The notes: generated by a model not told the origin, from the sequence alone. DNA of 57,130 bases from Ruminococcus sp. Phil11 (GCA_001940925.1 MSGZ01000010.1:1-57130), one strand, 5' to 3'; shown: positions 32,985 through 42,255, numbered from the stretch's first letter. Translations and numbers: made by a program.

Positions 32985-33484
32985 AAGCTCTGGTGAACGC
33001 ACCGTTTGTCCGCCGCATGACAACGCATCTGACCGAGGAGGATGAAGCAGCGATCGCTGCCGCAGTGATCCCGACAATGGAGCCCGCAGAGCCGGAGCTG
33101 ATCGCCGCGATCCGCGGAAACGAATACGATCAGCGCAAGGTGCTGATCCAGGGTCTCCCGATCGCAGCCGCCGGCATGATCCCCGGCTTCATCGCGCATT
33201 CGCTGACCTACTGTCTCGCAGTCGGCATCACGATCATCGCGCTGCTGGTCGTGCTGTTCTTCGTCAACAGACGATGCAGGATCGGCGACGATGCCGAAAA
33301 AATGGTCATCCCGATCGACCATATCGATGGCAGCTCGTCAAAGGACTACGCGGTGTTCTATCTGCCGGACGGCAAATACAGAATGCGCTGTGAGCTGAAC
33401 CGTCCGAATCCGGTTTCGGTGACGGTGCTGCGCTCCGAAGGCAGAAGCTACTGCAAGCTCAACGGAAAGGAAAAACAGTCATGA
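32981..33484 (+). CDS. Membrane protein of unknown function, shorter paralogue
   Basis: The 167-residue protein has a soluble N-terminus (HLTEEDEAAIAAAVIPTMEP), two membrane helices (LPIAAAGMIPGFIAHSLTYC; AVGITIIALLVVLFFV) and a short C-terminal domain MVIPIDHIDGSSSKDYAVFY with LPDGKYRM. The last part repeats the pattern of the preceding protein, so the two share an ancestor or a domain. It overlaps both neighbours by 4 nt. No family is recognised. Confidence 0.75.
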   Translation: MKALVNAPFVRRMTTHLTEEDEAAIAAAVIPTMEPAEPELIAAIRGNEYDQRKVLIQGLPIAAAGMIPGFIAHSLTYCLAVGITIIALLVVLFFVNRRCRIGDDAEKMVIPIDHIDGSSSKDYAVFYLPDGKYRMRCELNRPNPVSVTVLRSEGRSYCKLNGKEKQS

Positions 33485-34518
33485 GAAAACTGCATCCGGT
33501 CAAGGTCGGAGAATTTCTGCTTGACGGCAACCATATCTACATCCAGTCCATGCTGAACACGCGCTCGGACGACATTGCGGGCTCCGTCGAACAGGCGAAA
33601 AAGCTCGAGGCTGCAGGCTGCGAGATCGTCCGCGCCGCGATCCCGAACAAGGAAGCGGTCGCGCTGATCCCCGCGATCAAGGAGGCGGTCGGCATCCCGC
33701 TGGTCGCGGACATTCATTTTGACTATAAGCTTGCGCTCGCCGCGGCGGACGCAGGCATTGACAAGATCCGGATCAATCCGGGCAATATCGGTTCGATGGA
33801 CCGCGTGAAGGCGGTCGCGGACAAGTGCAGGGAAAAAGGCATCCCGATCCGCATCGGCGTGAACTCGGGATCACTCGAAAAGGAGCTGCTGGCGAAGTAC
33901 GGCGGCCCGACCCCGCAGGCAATGGTCGAGAGCGCACTGAATCACGCGAAGCTTCTTGAAAAATATGACTTCAATGATATCGTGATCTCGATCAAATCCT
34001 CGGATGTGCAGAACATGATCGCCTGCTACCGTCTGGCGGCGGAGCAGTGTGAATATCCGCTGCATCTGGGTGTGACGGAGGCGGGCACGGCGCGCATGGG
34101 GCTCATCAAATCGGCTGCGGGCATCGGCTCGCTGCTCTGCGACGGCATCGGCGAAACGATCCGCGTCTCGCTGACAGCTGACCCGGTCGAGGAGATCTAT
34201 GCGGCACAGGACATTCTGAAGGCGATCGGCAAACGCGGCGGCGTTCAGCTTGTCTCCTGCCCGACCTGCGGGAGAACGCGCATCGACCTGATCTCTGCGG
34301 CGAAGGCTGTGGAGGATGCGCTGCGCGGCTGCGAGAAGAACATCAAGGTCGCGGTCATGGGCTGCGTGGTGAACGGCCCCGGCGAGGCAAGAGAAGCAGA
34401 TATCGGCATTGCGGGCGGCGACGGCTGTGCGGTGCTGTTCAAGGGCGAGCAGATCCTCGGCAAAGTGCCGGAATCGGAGATCGTCCCCGCCCTGCTTGCG
34501 GAAATCGAGAAACTCTAA
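33481..34518 (+). CDS. ispG: 4-hydroxy-3-methylbut-2-en-1-yl diphosphate synthase
   Basis: IspG is the 4Fe-4S enzyme that makes HMBPP from MEcPP in the MEP pathway. The 345-residue protein has IQSMLNTRSDDIAGSVEQAK at the TIM-barrel start, NPGNIGSMDRV, GVTEAGTARMGLIKSAAGIG and the cluster cysteines in LVSCPTCGRTRIDL and MGCVVNGPGEAREADIGIAG. The Firmicutes-type short form is expected at this length. The gene ends the run from pyrH and is followed by a terminator inside a hairpin array. Confidence 0.98.
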   Translation: MRKLHPVKVGEFLLDGNHIYIQSMLNTRSDDIAGSVEQAKKLEAAGCEIVRAAIPNKEAVALIPAIKEAVGIPLVADIHFDYKLALAAADAGIDKIRINPGNIGSMDRVKAVADKCREKGIPIRIGVNSGSLEKELLAKYGGPTPQAMVESALNHAKLLEKYDFNDIVISIKSSDVQNMIACYRLAAEQCEYPLHLGVTEAGTARMGLIKSAAGIGSLLCDGIGETIRVSLTADPVEEIYAAQDILKAIGKRGGVQLVSCPTCGRTRIDLISAAKAVEDALRGCEKNIKVAVMGCVVNGPGEAREADIGIAGGDGCAVLFKGEQILGKVPESEIVPALLAEIEKL

Positions 34519-34625
34519 CGGGCAGCACCCGCTGGCATTTCCCTCCGGAGACGGTCAGCGAAGCACTTCCAGTCAGCATTCCTGCACGCCGCTGTTCGCG
34601 GCTTCTGATAGGCTGCTGCTCCCCA
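34519..34625. repeat. Dispersed intergenic repeat copy after ispG
   Basis: The sequence GGGCAGCACCCGCTGGCATT, TCCCTCCGGAGACGGTCAGC, GAAGC and later TGCACGCCGC with GCGGCTTCT parallels 42046-42155 upstream of hisZ block by block. It begins at the ispG stop codon. Confidence 0.65.
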
Positions 34626-34684
34626 CAAAAGGCTGCCGGAGACGTCATACGCTTCCGGCGCACACCATATCAAAAGTTTTGGTC

Positions 34685-34947
34685 GAGCTTTTTCAAAAGC
34701 TCGCAGGTCAAGGGCGGAGCCCTTGTCGCCCTCCGCAGAGGGCGAAATCCCCTATCGTCAGGCGCACCGCAAGGGTGATTCATAAAAACGATCCGGGGGA
34801 TCTTTTTTATGAGAGGGACGCCCTGTAAGAGAGGGCGTCCCCAGGCGAATCGCAGAGCGATTCGCACCGCGCAAAAACACAGCGATGACGAAGTCAGCGC
34901 GTCGTTTTTGCGCGTACAGGATTCCAAAGGGCGGGAGCCATTTGGAA
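34685..34947. repeat. Array of consecutive hairpins between ispG and plsX
   Basis: Perfect stems follow each other: GAGCTTTT/AAAAGCTC (34685-34702), CAAGGGC/GCCCTTG (34709-34725), GCCCTC/GAGGGC (34728-34743), GATCC/GGATC (34790-34802), GGGACGCCC/GGGCGTCCC (34815-34841), GCGAATCGC/GCGATTCGC (34845-34865), CGCGCAAAAAC/GTTTTTGCGCG (34868-34914) and TTCCAAA/TTTGGAA (34922-34947). No gene is supported in this 502-bp gap. Confidence 0.8.
34783..34810. terminator. Terminator within the hairpin array
   Basis: ATAAAAACGATCC, GGG and GGATCTTTTTTAT form a stem flanked by A- and T-tracts, so it can act in both directions. It would end the pyrH-ispG transcript. Confidence 0.7.
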
Positions 34948-35020
34948 CGGCGCGCGGAGCAAGCCGCAGCCGTCACTGCCGATACCACACACCGAATAAA
35001 CAACAGAGAGGCTGATATTC

Positions 35021-36028
35021 ATGCGAATCATTCTGGATGCAATGGGCGGAGACAACGCCCCGCTCGCCCCGCTCGAGGGTGCTGCAAGAGCCGTACAGGA
35101 GCTTGGCGTCGAGGTCACGCTCAGCGGCGACGAAAACAAGATCAAGGCACTGGCCGCCGAACACGGTATTTCGCTGGACGGCATCACGGTGCTCCATACC
35201 GAGGAGATCATCACCATGGAGGATCAGCCGACCGATGTCATCAAGGCAAAGAAAAACTGCTCCATGGCAGTCGGCCTGCAGGCTCTGGCGGACGGTCAGG
35301 GTGATGCGTTCGTATCAGCAGGCAATTCCGGTGCGCTGCTCGTTGGCGCAACCATGATCCCCCGCCGGATCAAGGGCATCAAGCGCGCAGCAATGGCACC
35401 GCTCCTGCCGACGGACAGCGGCCACGCGATCCTTATGGACGGCGGTGCCAATACCGAATGCAGACCCGAAATGCTTGAGCAGTTCGGCATTATGGGCAGC
35501 ATCTATATGGAAAAGGTCATGGGGATCGAAAGTCCGAAGGTCGGGCTCATCAACAACGGCTCCGAGGAATGCAAGGGCAGGGAGCTCGAAGTCGAGACCT
35601 ACAAGCTGCTCGAACAGTGTGACCTCAACTTCATCGGCAATATCGAGGGCAGAGAGGTCCCGACCGGCCGTGCGGATGTGCTCGTCACGGACGGCTTTAC
35701 CGGCAATATCGTCTTAAAACTCTACGAGGGTCTCGGCAAGTTTTTCGCCGCGAAGATCAAGGAAATGTTCTCCGGTGCCGGAAAGATCGGCGCGCTGTTC
35801 ATGATGGACAAGCTCAGTGCGCTGAAGGATTCCTTTGATTATAAAAAGGTCGGCGGTGCTGTGCTGCTCGGCATCTCGAAGCCGGTCATCAAGGCACACG
35901 GCAGCTCAAACGGCGAGGCATTTTTCAATGCGGTCCGTCAGGCGCAAAAATGCGTGGACAGCAAAATCTGTGAGACGATTTCCGAAGCACTCGCAGCAAG
36001 AAAGGAACAGTCCGGCGGCGCGGAATGA
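35021..36028 (+). CDS. plsX: Phosphate acyltransferase PlsX
   Basis: PlsX converts acyl-ACP to acyl-phosphate for membrane lipid synthesis. The 335-residue protein begins MRIILDAMGGDNAPLAPLEG and shows GDAFVSAGNSGALLVGATMI, ILMDGGANTECRPEMLEQFG, GLINNGSEECKGRELEVETY and DVLVTDGFTGNIVLKLYEG, all family landmarks. In most Firmicutes acpP lies between plsX and rnc; here only 22 bp separate them and acpP is missing. No clear promoter was found upstream. Confidence 0.97.
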   Translation: MRIILDAMGGDNAPLAPLEGAARAVQELGVEVTLSGDENKIKALAAEHGISLDGITVLHTEEIITMEDQPTDVIKAKKNCSMAVGLQALADGQGDAFVSAGNSGALLVGATMIPRRIKGIKRAAMAPLLPTDSGHAILMDGGANTECRPEMLEQFGIMGSIYMEKVMGIESPKVGLINNGSEECKGRELEVETYKLLEQCDLNFIGNIEGREVPTGRADVLVTDGFTGNIVLKLYEGLGKFFAAKIKEMFSGAGKIGALFMMDKLSALKDSFDYKKVGGAVLLGISKPVIKAHGSSNGEAFFNAVRQAQKCVDSKICETISEALAARKEQSGGAE

Positions 36029-36050
36029 CCGCCGGTGAGGAGGCAATCAA

Positions 36051-36743
36051 ATGGGAGCAAAACCGCAGACAGAATTTGAAGCAAAAATCGGCTATACATT
36101 CAAGGAACCCGCACTGCTGACAGAAGCACTCTGTCATTCATCCTACGCGAACGAAAAGCGCGGGACGCTCCGCTGCAATGAGCGGCTCGAATTTCTCGGC
36201 GACAGCGTGCTTTCGATCGTCGTATCCAATCACCTTTTCCGAAACTGCACGAATCTGCCGGAGGGCGAGCTGACCAAGATCCGCGCGTCGCTCGTCTGCG
36301 AGAAGTCGCTGTTTGAATGGGCAAAGCTGATCTCGCTCGGCGATTATCTGCTGCTCGGCCACGGCGAGGATGCGTCCGGCGGCAGAATGCGCCCGTCGAT
36401 CCTTTCGGATGCGTTCGAGGCGGTCATCGCAGCGATGTTTCTGGACGGCGGCATGGAGGCCGTCACGCCGTATATTTTACAGTTCCTGCCGGAACAGTTT
36501 GACCGTCCGTCAGAGGCATTCCGCGACTACAAAACCGTTCTGCAGGAAGTCATCCAGCAGAATCCCGAGGAGCATGTGGAATATGTGCTCGTCGGTGAGG
36601 AGGGACCCGACCACGCCAAGCAGTTCCGCATGGAGGTGCGCCTCAATTCCAATGTGATTGGCAGAGGCACCGGAAAATCAAAGAAAATTGCTGAGCAGAT
36701 GGCGGCAAAGGAAGCCCTCATGCTCATGGGCGAGCAGGTATAA
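36051..36743 (+). CDS. rnc: Ribonuclease III
   Basis: RNase III cuts double-stranded RNA in rRNA processing and regulation. The 230-residue protein has the signature NERLEFLGDSVLSIVVSNHL near residue 43, the second acidic site DAFEAVIAAMFLDGG, and a C-terminal double-stranded RNA-binding domain starting DYKTVLQEVIQQNPEEHVEY and ending KKIAEQMAAKEALMLM. Length is normal. GAGGAGGCAATCAA precedes ATG 36051. It is likely co-transcribed with plsX. Confidence 0.97.
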   Translation: MGAKPQTEFEAKIGYTFKEPALLTEALCHSSYANEKRGTLRCNERLEFLGDSVLSIVVSNHLFRNCTNLPEGELTKIRASLVCEKSLFEWAKLISLGDYLLLGHGEDASGGRMRPSILSDAFEAVIAAMFLDGGMEAVTPYILQFLPEQFDRPSEAFRDYKTVLQEVIQQNPEEHVEYVLVGEEGPDHAKQFRMEVRLNSNVIGRGTGKSKKIAEQMAAKEALMLMGEQV

Positions 36744-36775
36744 ACCATAAAAGACCGACACGCAGGAGGTGCCCG

Positions 36776-37243
36776 ATGAGAAGAAACGAGCGCGAAGTGA
36801 CTGACAGACAGGCGATCGCCGCATTTCTTTCCGCAGAGCAGATTCTGCGTGTTGCGTTTTATGATAACGGCGACATTTACATCGTGCCGGTCAATTACGG
36901 ATACTGCGAAGAAAACGGCCGCATCTGCTTTTATTTTCACGGTGCAAAGGCCGGACGGAAATATACGCTGGCGCAGAAAAATCCGCGCGTCGGATTTGAG
37001 ATCGACGGCGGATACGCGCTGATTCCCGCGGAAAAGGGCTGCGGTCATTCCGCGAAATACCAGAGTGTGATCGGAAACGGCAAGCTGCACATCGTAACCG
37101 ACCCCGAAGATCGACTGAAAGGATTATCCTGCATCATGCAGCAGGCAACCGGCAAAGCGGACTGGGATTATAACCCGGCAGTGCTGGAAAAAACGGCCGT
37201 ATTCCGGCTGGATGCAGAAGCCTTAACGTGCAAATCCCGGTGA
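36776..37243 (+). CDS. Pyridoxamine 5'-phosphate oxidase-fold flavoprotein (NimA-like)
   Basis: The 155-residue protein begins MRRNEREVTDRQAIAAFLSA and has the flavin-binding pattern of the split-barrel family: ILRVAFYDNGDIYIVPVNYG, ICFYFHGAKAGRKYTLAQKN, VGFEIDG. This resembles the 5-nitroimidazole-resistance/NimA group more than true PdxH. The substrate is unknown. GGAGG lies 5 nt before ATG 36776. It is placed between rnc and polC with short gaps, though no link to replication is known. Confidence 0.85.
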   Translation: MRRNEREVTDRQAIAAFLSAEQILRVAFYDNGDIYIVPVNYGYCEENGRICFYFHGAKAGRKYTLAQKNPRVGFEIDGGYALIPAEKGCGHSAKYQSVIGNGKLHIVTDPEDRLKGLSCIMQQATGKADWDYNPAVLEKTAVFRLDAEALTCKSR

Positions 37244-37287
37244 TTTTATCTTTTTTGATTTGATTGTAAGCAAAGGAATGATATCAC

Positions 37288-40200
37288 ATGCAGACACTGC
37301 GTGAATTTTTGCGTGAATACGCAGCAAAGCTGCCGGGGAACGTGCTGGACGGCAAGATCCGGCGCGTTCTTTCCAATAAAAGCAGAAGCCGTCTGTTCTT
37401 TGAAACGGAATATCCGGCACCGCTGCCGTTTGCACAGCTCTCCGAAACCGAAAACGAGCTCGCGAGCCGGCTGGAGGTCGAAGCCTGCCGGATCCTCTGC
37501 CGCTACCCCGCCGAATGCTTTTCCGCGGAGGTGCTGCCGGAGCTGTTCCTGACCCTGCGCCGCGAGATCCCGATGATCAACGGATTTCTGGAGGACGCGG
37601 GGCTTTCGCTGCATGACGGCATTCTCGAAATCGAATTGAAGCACGGCGGCGCGGATATTCTTGAGCAGACGCATTTCCGCGAGGAGCTTGCCCGCGCCGT
37701 GCATACGATGTTTTCCGTGCCGCTGACCGTGCAGTTTGCGGGCGGACATCTGCATGTGACCGCCGAGGAGCAGGCGCAGATGCAGTCCGATGTGCTGGCG
37801 ACGCTGCCGGAGGATCGCTGGATGCCGCCGGAGCCGCAGCAGACCGCCGACGCACCGGTCTTTTCCGCGCTGACGCAGCTCACGCCCGACGCCGAGCCGG
37901 TTCAGCCGGAGCGTCCCGACAAGGAGTCGCTCAGTGTCCTTTACGGCAGAGCAATCAAGGAAAAGCCGCTTGCGATCAGCAACATTGTGCAGCAGCTCGG
38001 CAGGGGCATGGACGGCAAGGCCAAAAAATTCGCGTTTACCTGCGAGGTCTTTGCAAAGCCGGAATCCCGCGTACTCAAAAGCGGCAAGACCCTGCTGACC
38101 TTCCCCGTCACGGACTACACCGGCAGCCTGCTCGTCAAAATGTTCCTCGATGAACAGAAGCTCGCGGACTTCCCGGCCGGCGACCTGAAAAAAGGCACCG
38201 CGCTGATGATCTTCGGCACGGTCGAATACGACGATTACGACCACGATATCTGCGTCAAGCCGAATTCAATCAACAGCTACAAGCCGGAGCGCCGCACCGA
38301 TGACGCGCCGGTCAAGCGCGTGGAGCTGCATCTGCATACGAACATGTCCGCGATGGACGCCGTGACCTCTGCGGAGGCACTCTGCAACCGGGCGCATGAG
38401 TGGGGACACCGCGCAATCGCGATCACCGACCACGGCGTTGTGCAGGCGTTCCCGGAGGCGATGAACGCGACCGCGAAGTGGAAGGATTTTCGCGTGATCT
38501 ACGGCTGCGAGGCCTATGTCGTCAACGACCTTAACAAGCTCTGCGTCATTGACAGCGACGACCCGCGCACCCCGCAGGACGAGGTCATCGTGTTCGACGT
38601 TGAGACGACCGGCCTCTCCCCGAAGCATGACCGCCTGACCGAGATCGGTGCGGTCAAGATCCGCGGAATGCGCATCATTGACAGCTTTGACACCTTCGTC
38701 AATCCGGAGCGCGATATCCCGCAAAATATTCAGGAGCTGACACATATCACGCCGGACATGGTCGCGGATGCACCGCGGGAAAAAGAGGCCGTTGAAAAGT
38801 TCTTTGCGTTCTGCGGCGAAAACCCGGTGCTGATTGCACATAATGCATCCTTTGATACCTCGTTTATCCGCGCGGTATTTGCACGGCACGGAAACAGCCG
38901 CCCGTTCGTCACCGTGGACACGGTTATCATGTCCCGCGCCGTGCTGCCCGAGCTCGGACGGCATAAGCTGGACACGATCGCGAAGCATCTGAAACTCGGC
39001 AAATTCGAGCATCACCGTGCCGCGGATGATGCCTACATGCTCGCTAAAATTTATCTGACGCTTATGGAACGCATCATCAATGAGCGCGGGCTCGAAACGC
39101 TCGGCGGCCTGAACACCGTCCTGCCGGAAATCGACCCGAAAAAGCTGAAATCCTATCACCAGATCATTCTCGCGAAAAACCAGACCGGCATCAAAAATCT
39201 CTACCGGCTGGTGTCGTATTCGCAGCTCGATTATTTCTATAAAAAGCCGCTGATCCCGAAATCCCTGCTCATCAAGCATCATGAGGGACTGCTCTACGGC
39301 AGTGCATGTGAAGCCGGTGAGCTGTTCTCCGCACTGGTAGAGGGCAAGCCGGAAGCTGAACTTGATCAGCTCGCAAAATTCTACGATTATCTCGAGATCC
39401 AGCCGATCGCGAACAATGCCTTCATGCTCCGCAGCGAGCACTACCCCGCGCAGACCGAGGAGGATCTGCGGAATCTGAACCGCCGGATCCTTGAGATCGG
39501 CGACCGCAACGGCATTCCGGTCGTTGCGACCTGCGACGTCCACTTCATGGACGAAAAGGACGGCATTTACCGCGAGATTCTGCAATCCGGCATGGGCTTT
39601 GACGATGCCGGCAGACAGGCACCGCTCTATCTGCGCACAACAGATGAAATGCTCGAGGAGTTTGACTACCTCGGCTCCGACCGGGCTTACGAGGTCGTTG
39701 TCACAAATACGAACATGATCGCGGACAAGATCGACCGCTGCCACGCGATCCCGAAGGGCACGTTTACGCCTTCGATCCCCGGTGCAGAGGAGGATCTCAT
39801 CCGCATCACGACCGACAAGGCCAAGAGCATTTACGGCGACCCGCTGCCGGAGCTTGTCAAAAAGCGGCTTGACCGCGAGCTCGACTCGATCTGCCGCCAC
39901 GGCTTCTCCGTGCTGTACATGATTGCGCAGAAGCTTGTCGCGAACTCCGAGAAGCACGGCTATCTCGTCGGCTCCAGAGGTTCGGTCGGCTCGTCCTTTG
40001 TCGCGTCCATGGCGGGCATCTCCGAGGTCAATCCCCTCGTTCCGCATTATGTCTGCCCGGAATGCAAATACGCCGAATTCATCACGGACGGCTCGGTCGG
40101 CTCCGGCTTTGACCTGCCGCCGAAGAACTGTCCGAACTGCGGCACCGATATGAAGCGCGACGGTCACGATATCCCGTTCGAGACCTTTCTCGGCTTCGAC

Positions 40201-41655
40201 GGCGACAAGGCACCGGATATCGACCAGAATTTTTCCAGTGAATATCAGTCCGAATCGCATCGCTATACCGAAGAACTGTTCGGCAGAGCAAACGTGTTCA
40301 AGGCGGGCACGATCTCCGGCGTGCAGGATAAAATTGCTTACGGCTATGTCAAACATTATCTTGAGGACTGCGGCCTGACCGTCAACAACAGCGAAATCAA
40401 CCGGTTAGTTGCCGGATGCGTCGGTGTGAAAAAGACAACCGGTCAGCACCCGGGCGGCATGGTCGTTGTGCCGGAGGACTTCGATATCTTCGATTTTACG
40501 CCGGTGCAGCAGCCGGGTGAACCGAGCGAGGCCGACGATTCCGATATGATCATCACGACGCATTTCGACTTCCACAAGCTGCACGATACCATTCTGAAGC
40601 TTGACGAGCTCGGGCACGTTGTTCCGACGCTTTACAAGCACCTTGAGGATCTGACCGGCATGAAGATTGCCGACGTCCCGACAACCGATCCGAAGGTTTT
40701 TCAGATGTGCACGGACTGCTCCGTGCTCGGCGTCACGGAGGAGGAGATCTTCTGCCCGACCGGCTCGCTCGGCATTCCGGAAATGGGCACGAACTTCACG
40801 ATCGGTATGCTGCTGGACGCAAAACCGAAGCTCTTTTCCGACTTCCTGCAGATCTCGGGTCTGTCGCACGGCACGGATGTGTGGCTCGGCAATGCAAAGG
40901 ATCTGATCGCAAACGGCACCTGCACGATTTCCGACGTGATCGGTACCCGTGACTCCATCATGACCTATCTGCTCTATCACGATGTCGAACCGAAACAGGC
41001 GTTCCAGATCATGGAGGATACCCGAAAGGGTAAGGCACCCAAAACCTTCTCGCCGGAGCGTATTCAGATGCTGCTCGACCACAATGTCCCGCAGTGGTAT
41101 ATCGACTCCTGCCTCAAGATCAAGTACATGTTCCCGAAGGCGCACGCGGCGGCCTATGTTACCGCTGCGATCAAGCTCGGCTGGTTCAAGCTCTACAAGC
41201 CGCTGGAATACTACGCGACGTACTTCTCCGTGCGCGGCGGCGATTTTGACGCGGCTCTCGCGGTCGAAGGCGTGGACGCGGTGCGCAATAAAATTCAGGA
41301 GCTGAACGCCAAAGGCAAGGAACGCTCCAAAAAGGAAGGCGACCTGCGCGATATCCTGCTGATCGTCAATGAGATGATGTCCAGAGGCTACTTCTTCCTG
41401 CCGGTTGACCTGAAACGCTCGCATTCCCGCGATTATCTGATCGAGGACGGCAGACTGCGCATCCCGTTTGCCGCGATCGACGGCATCGGTGAAAAGGCTG
41501 CGGACAAGCTTTACGAGACCGCGCAGAACGGCGATTATATCTCCGTGGACGAGTTCCAGCAGCTTTCCGGCGCGTCAAAAGCGACAATTGATGCACTCGA
41601 TGCACTCGGGGCTCTGGGAAGTCTTCCGAAATCCAATCAGCTTTCGCTGTTCTAA
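37288..41655 (+). CDS. polC: DNA polymerase III alpha subunit, PolC type
   Basis: PolC is the main replicative polymerase of low-GC Firmicutes, with built-in proofreading. The 1455-residue protein has an N-terminal domain, an OB fold (AFTCEVFAKPESRVLKSGKT, about residue 250), a PHP domain starting VELHLHTNMSAMDAVTSAEA near residue 347, and the DnaQ-type exonuclease inserted at about 430-600 (VFDVETTGLSPKHDRLTEIG; HHRAADDAYMLAKIYL). A zinc site CPECKY...NCPNCG precedes the catalytic GDKAPDIDQNFSSEY. The end SGASKATIDALDALGALGSL, PKSNQLSLF has a beta-clamp-binding tail (QLSLF). Confidence 0.98.
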   Translation: MQTLREFLREYAAKLPGNVLDGKIRRVLSNKSRSRLFFETEYPAPLPFAQLSETENELASRLEVEACRILCRYPAECFSAEVLPELFLTLRREIPMINGFLEDAGLSLHDGILEIELKHGGADILEQTHFREELARAVHTMFSVPLTVQFAGGHLHVTAEEQAQMQSDVLATLPEDRWMPPEPQQTADAPVFSALTQLTPDAEPVQPERPDKESLSVLYGRAIKEKPLAISNIVQQLGRGMDGKAKKFAFTCEVFAKPESRVLKSGKTLLTFPVTDYTGSLLVKMFLDEQKLADFPAGDLKKGTALMIFGTVEYDDYDHDICVKPNSINSYKPERRTDDAPVKRVELHLHTNMSAMDAVTSAEALCNRAHEWGHRAIAITDHGVVQAFPEAMNATAKWKDFRVIYGCEAYVVNDLNKLCVIDSDDPRTPQDEVIVFDVETTGLSPKHDRLTEIGAVKIRGMRIIDSFDTFVNPERDIPQNIQELTHITPDMVADAPREKEAVEKFFAFCGENPVLIAHNASFDTSFIRAVFARHGNSRPFVTVDTVIMSRAVLPELGRHKLDTIAKHLKLGKFEHHRAADDAYMLAKIYLTLMERIINERGLETLGGLNTVLPEIDPKKLKSYHQIILAKNQTGIKNLYRLVSYSQLDYFYKKPLIPKSLLIKHHEGLLYGSACEAGELFSALVEGKPEAELDQLAKFYDYLEIQPIANNAFMLRSEHYPAQTEEDLRNLNRRILEIGDRNGIPVVATCDVHFMDEKDGIYREILQSGMGFDDAGRQAPLYLRTTDEMLEEFDYLGSDRAYEVVVTNTNMIADKIDRCHAIPKGTFTPSIPGAEEDLIRITTDKAKSIYGDPLPELVKKRLDRELDSICRHGFSVLYMIAQKLVANSEKHGYLVGSRGSVGSSFVASMAGISEVNPLVPHYVCPECKYAEFITDGSVGSGFDLPPKNCPNCGTDMKRDGHDIPFETFLGFDGDKAPDIDQNFSSEYQSESHRYTEELFGRANVFKAGTISGVQDKIAYGYVKHYLEDCGLTVNNSEINRLVAGCVGVKKTTGQHPGGMVVVPEDFDIFDFTPVQQPGEPSEADDSDMIITTHFDFHKLHDTILKLDELGHVVPTLYKHLEDLTGMKIADVPTTDPKVFQMCTDCSVLGVTEEEIFCPTGSLGIPEMGTNFTIGMLLDAKPKLFSDFLQISGLSHGTDVWLGNAKDLIANGTCTISDVIGTRDSIMTYLLYHDVEPKQAFQIMEDTRKGKAPKTFSPERIQMLLDHNVPQWYIDSCLKIKYMFPKAHAAAYVTAAIKLGWFKLYKPLEYYATYFSVRGGDFDAALAVEGVDAVRNKIQELNAKGKERSKKEGDLRDILLIVNEMMSRGYFFLPVDLKRSHSRDYLIEDGRLRIPFAAIDGIGEKAADKLYETAQNGDYISVDEFQQLSGASKATIDALDALGALGSLPKSNQLSLF

Positions 41656-41698
41656 ATGCGGTGTCTCCGACGGATTTAAAATGGGGCACTGCCCAAAC

Positions 41699-41759
41699 AT
41701 GAAGAAACTTGTTTCTTCATGTTGTACCCTGCCAAAGGGACTTGTCCCTTTGGAATCCC
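41699..41759 (+). terminator. Paired CTTG-loop hairpins after polC
   Basis: ATGAAGAAACTTGTTTCTTC (extended by AT; 41699-41720) and CCAAAGGGA-CTTG-TCCCTTTGG (41732-41753) are both perfect stems with CTTG loops; CCCTTTTTG follows the second. Likely the polC terminator. Confidence 0.6.
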
Positions 41760-41794
41760 TTTTTGTATCGCATGAGAAGGAATATTGCACCCGT

Positions 41795-41869
41795 TTGCTG
41801 TTGAAGAATGGTCATCTGATTGACCGCAGCAACACGCTTCTGAACCGGAAGTATCAAAAAAATGACTGA
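41795..41869 (+). pseudogene. Possible remnant of a dihydroorotase-type N-terminus
   Basis: A short frame reads LLLKNGHLIDRSNTLLNRKY and then stops. LLLKNGHLID is the usual first strand of dihydroorotases and related amidohydrolases, but the metal-binding HxH segment is missing. There is no good RBS. It may be chance; no gene is otherwise supported between 41656 and 42424. Confidence 0.2.
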
Positions 41870-41950
41870 CAAAAGCACCAATAGATTCCGGATGCTTCCT
41901 TGCTGCTTTGGGAAATCCTCTGAAATCGGGTTTTCATTCGCAGTTTCCCC

Positions 41951-41979
41951 TTGACTTTTTTCTGATATTATGATATCAT
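41951..41979 (+). promoter_or_regulatory. Sigma-70 promoter of the his operon
   Basis: TTGACT (41951-41956) and TATCAT (41974-41979) are 17 bp apart. If used, it gives a leader of about 440 nt packed with repeats before hisZ. No T-box or His-rich leader peptide was found. Confidence 0.65.
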
Positions 41980-42009
41980 ACTATCATGTTACTATGTTAG
42001 CAAGCTAAA

Positions 42010-42155
42010 GTAGCGCGGAGCCCGCGCCGGCATTTCCCTCCGGGCGGGCAGTGCCCGCTTCCATTTCCCTCCGGGGATGGTTGGCGAAGCTCTCCCCGGC
42101 AGCGTAATGCACGCCGCGGAGCGGCTTCTTCGGCGTGACTGCTCCCAATGCTGAA
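42010..42155. repeat. Dispersed intergenic repeat upstream of hisZ
   Basis: GCGCGGAGCCCGCGC followed by CGGCATTTCC (from 42013) matches the repeats at 25781 and 42287. The adjoining GGGCAGTGCCCGCTTCCATT, TCCCTCCGGGGATGG, GCGAAGC and TGCACGCCGC (42046-42155) matches the copy after ispG. Confidence 0.7.
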
Positions 42156-42255
42156 GCACGCCGCAAGCATACCGGGATTCTTTATTATAGTGAATAACGA
42201 ATAGTGAAAAGTATGATACGTGCAGTTCACCATTACGATTCACTTCACCCCATAA

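Noticed and set aside
38266..40356. Minus-strand frame of 696 codons inside polC
   Set aside because: PolC domains are intact on the other strand, and the antisense product shows no recognisable motif.
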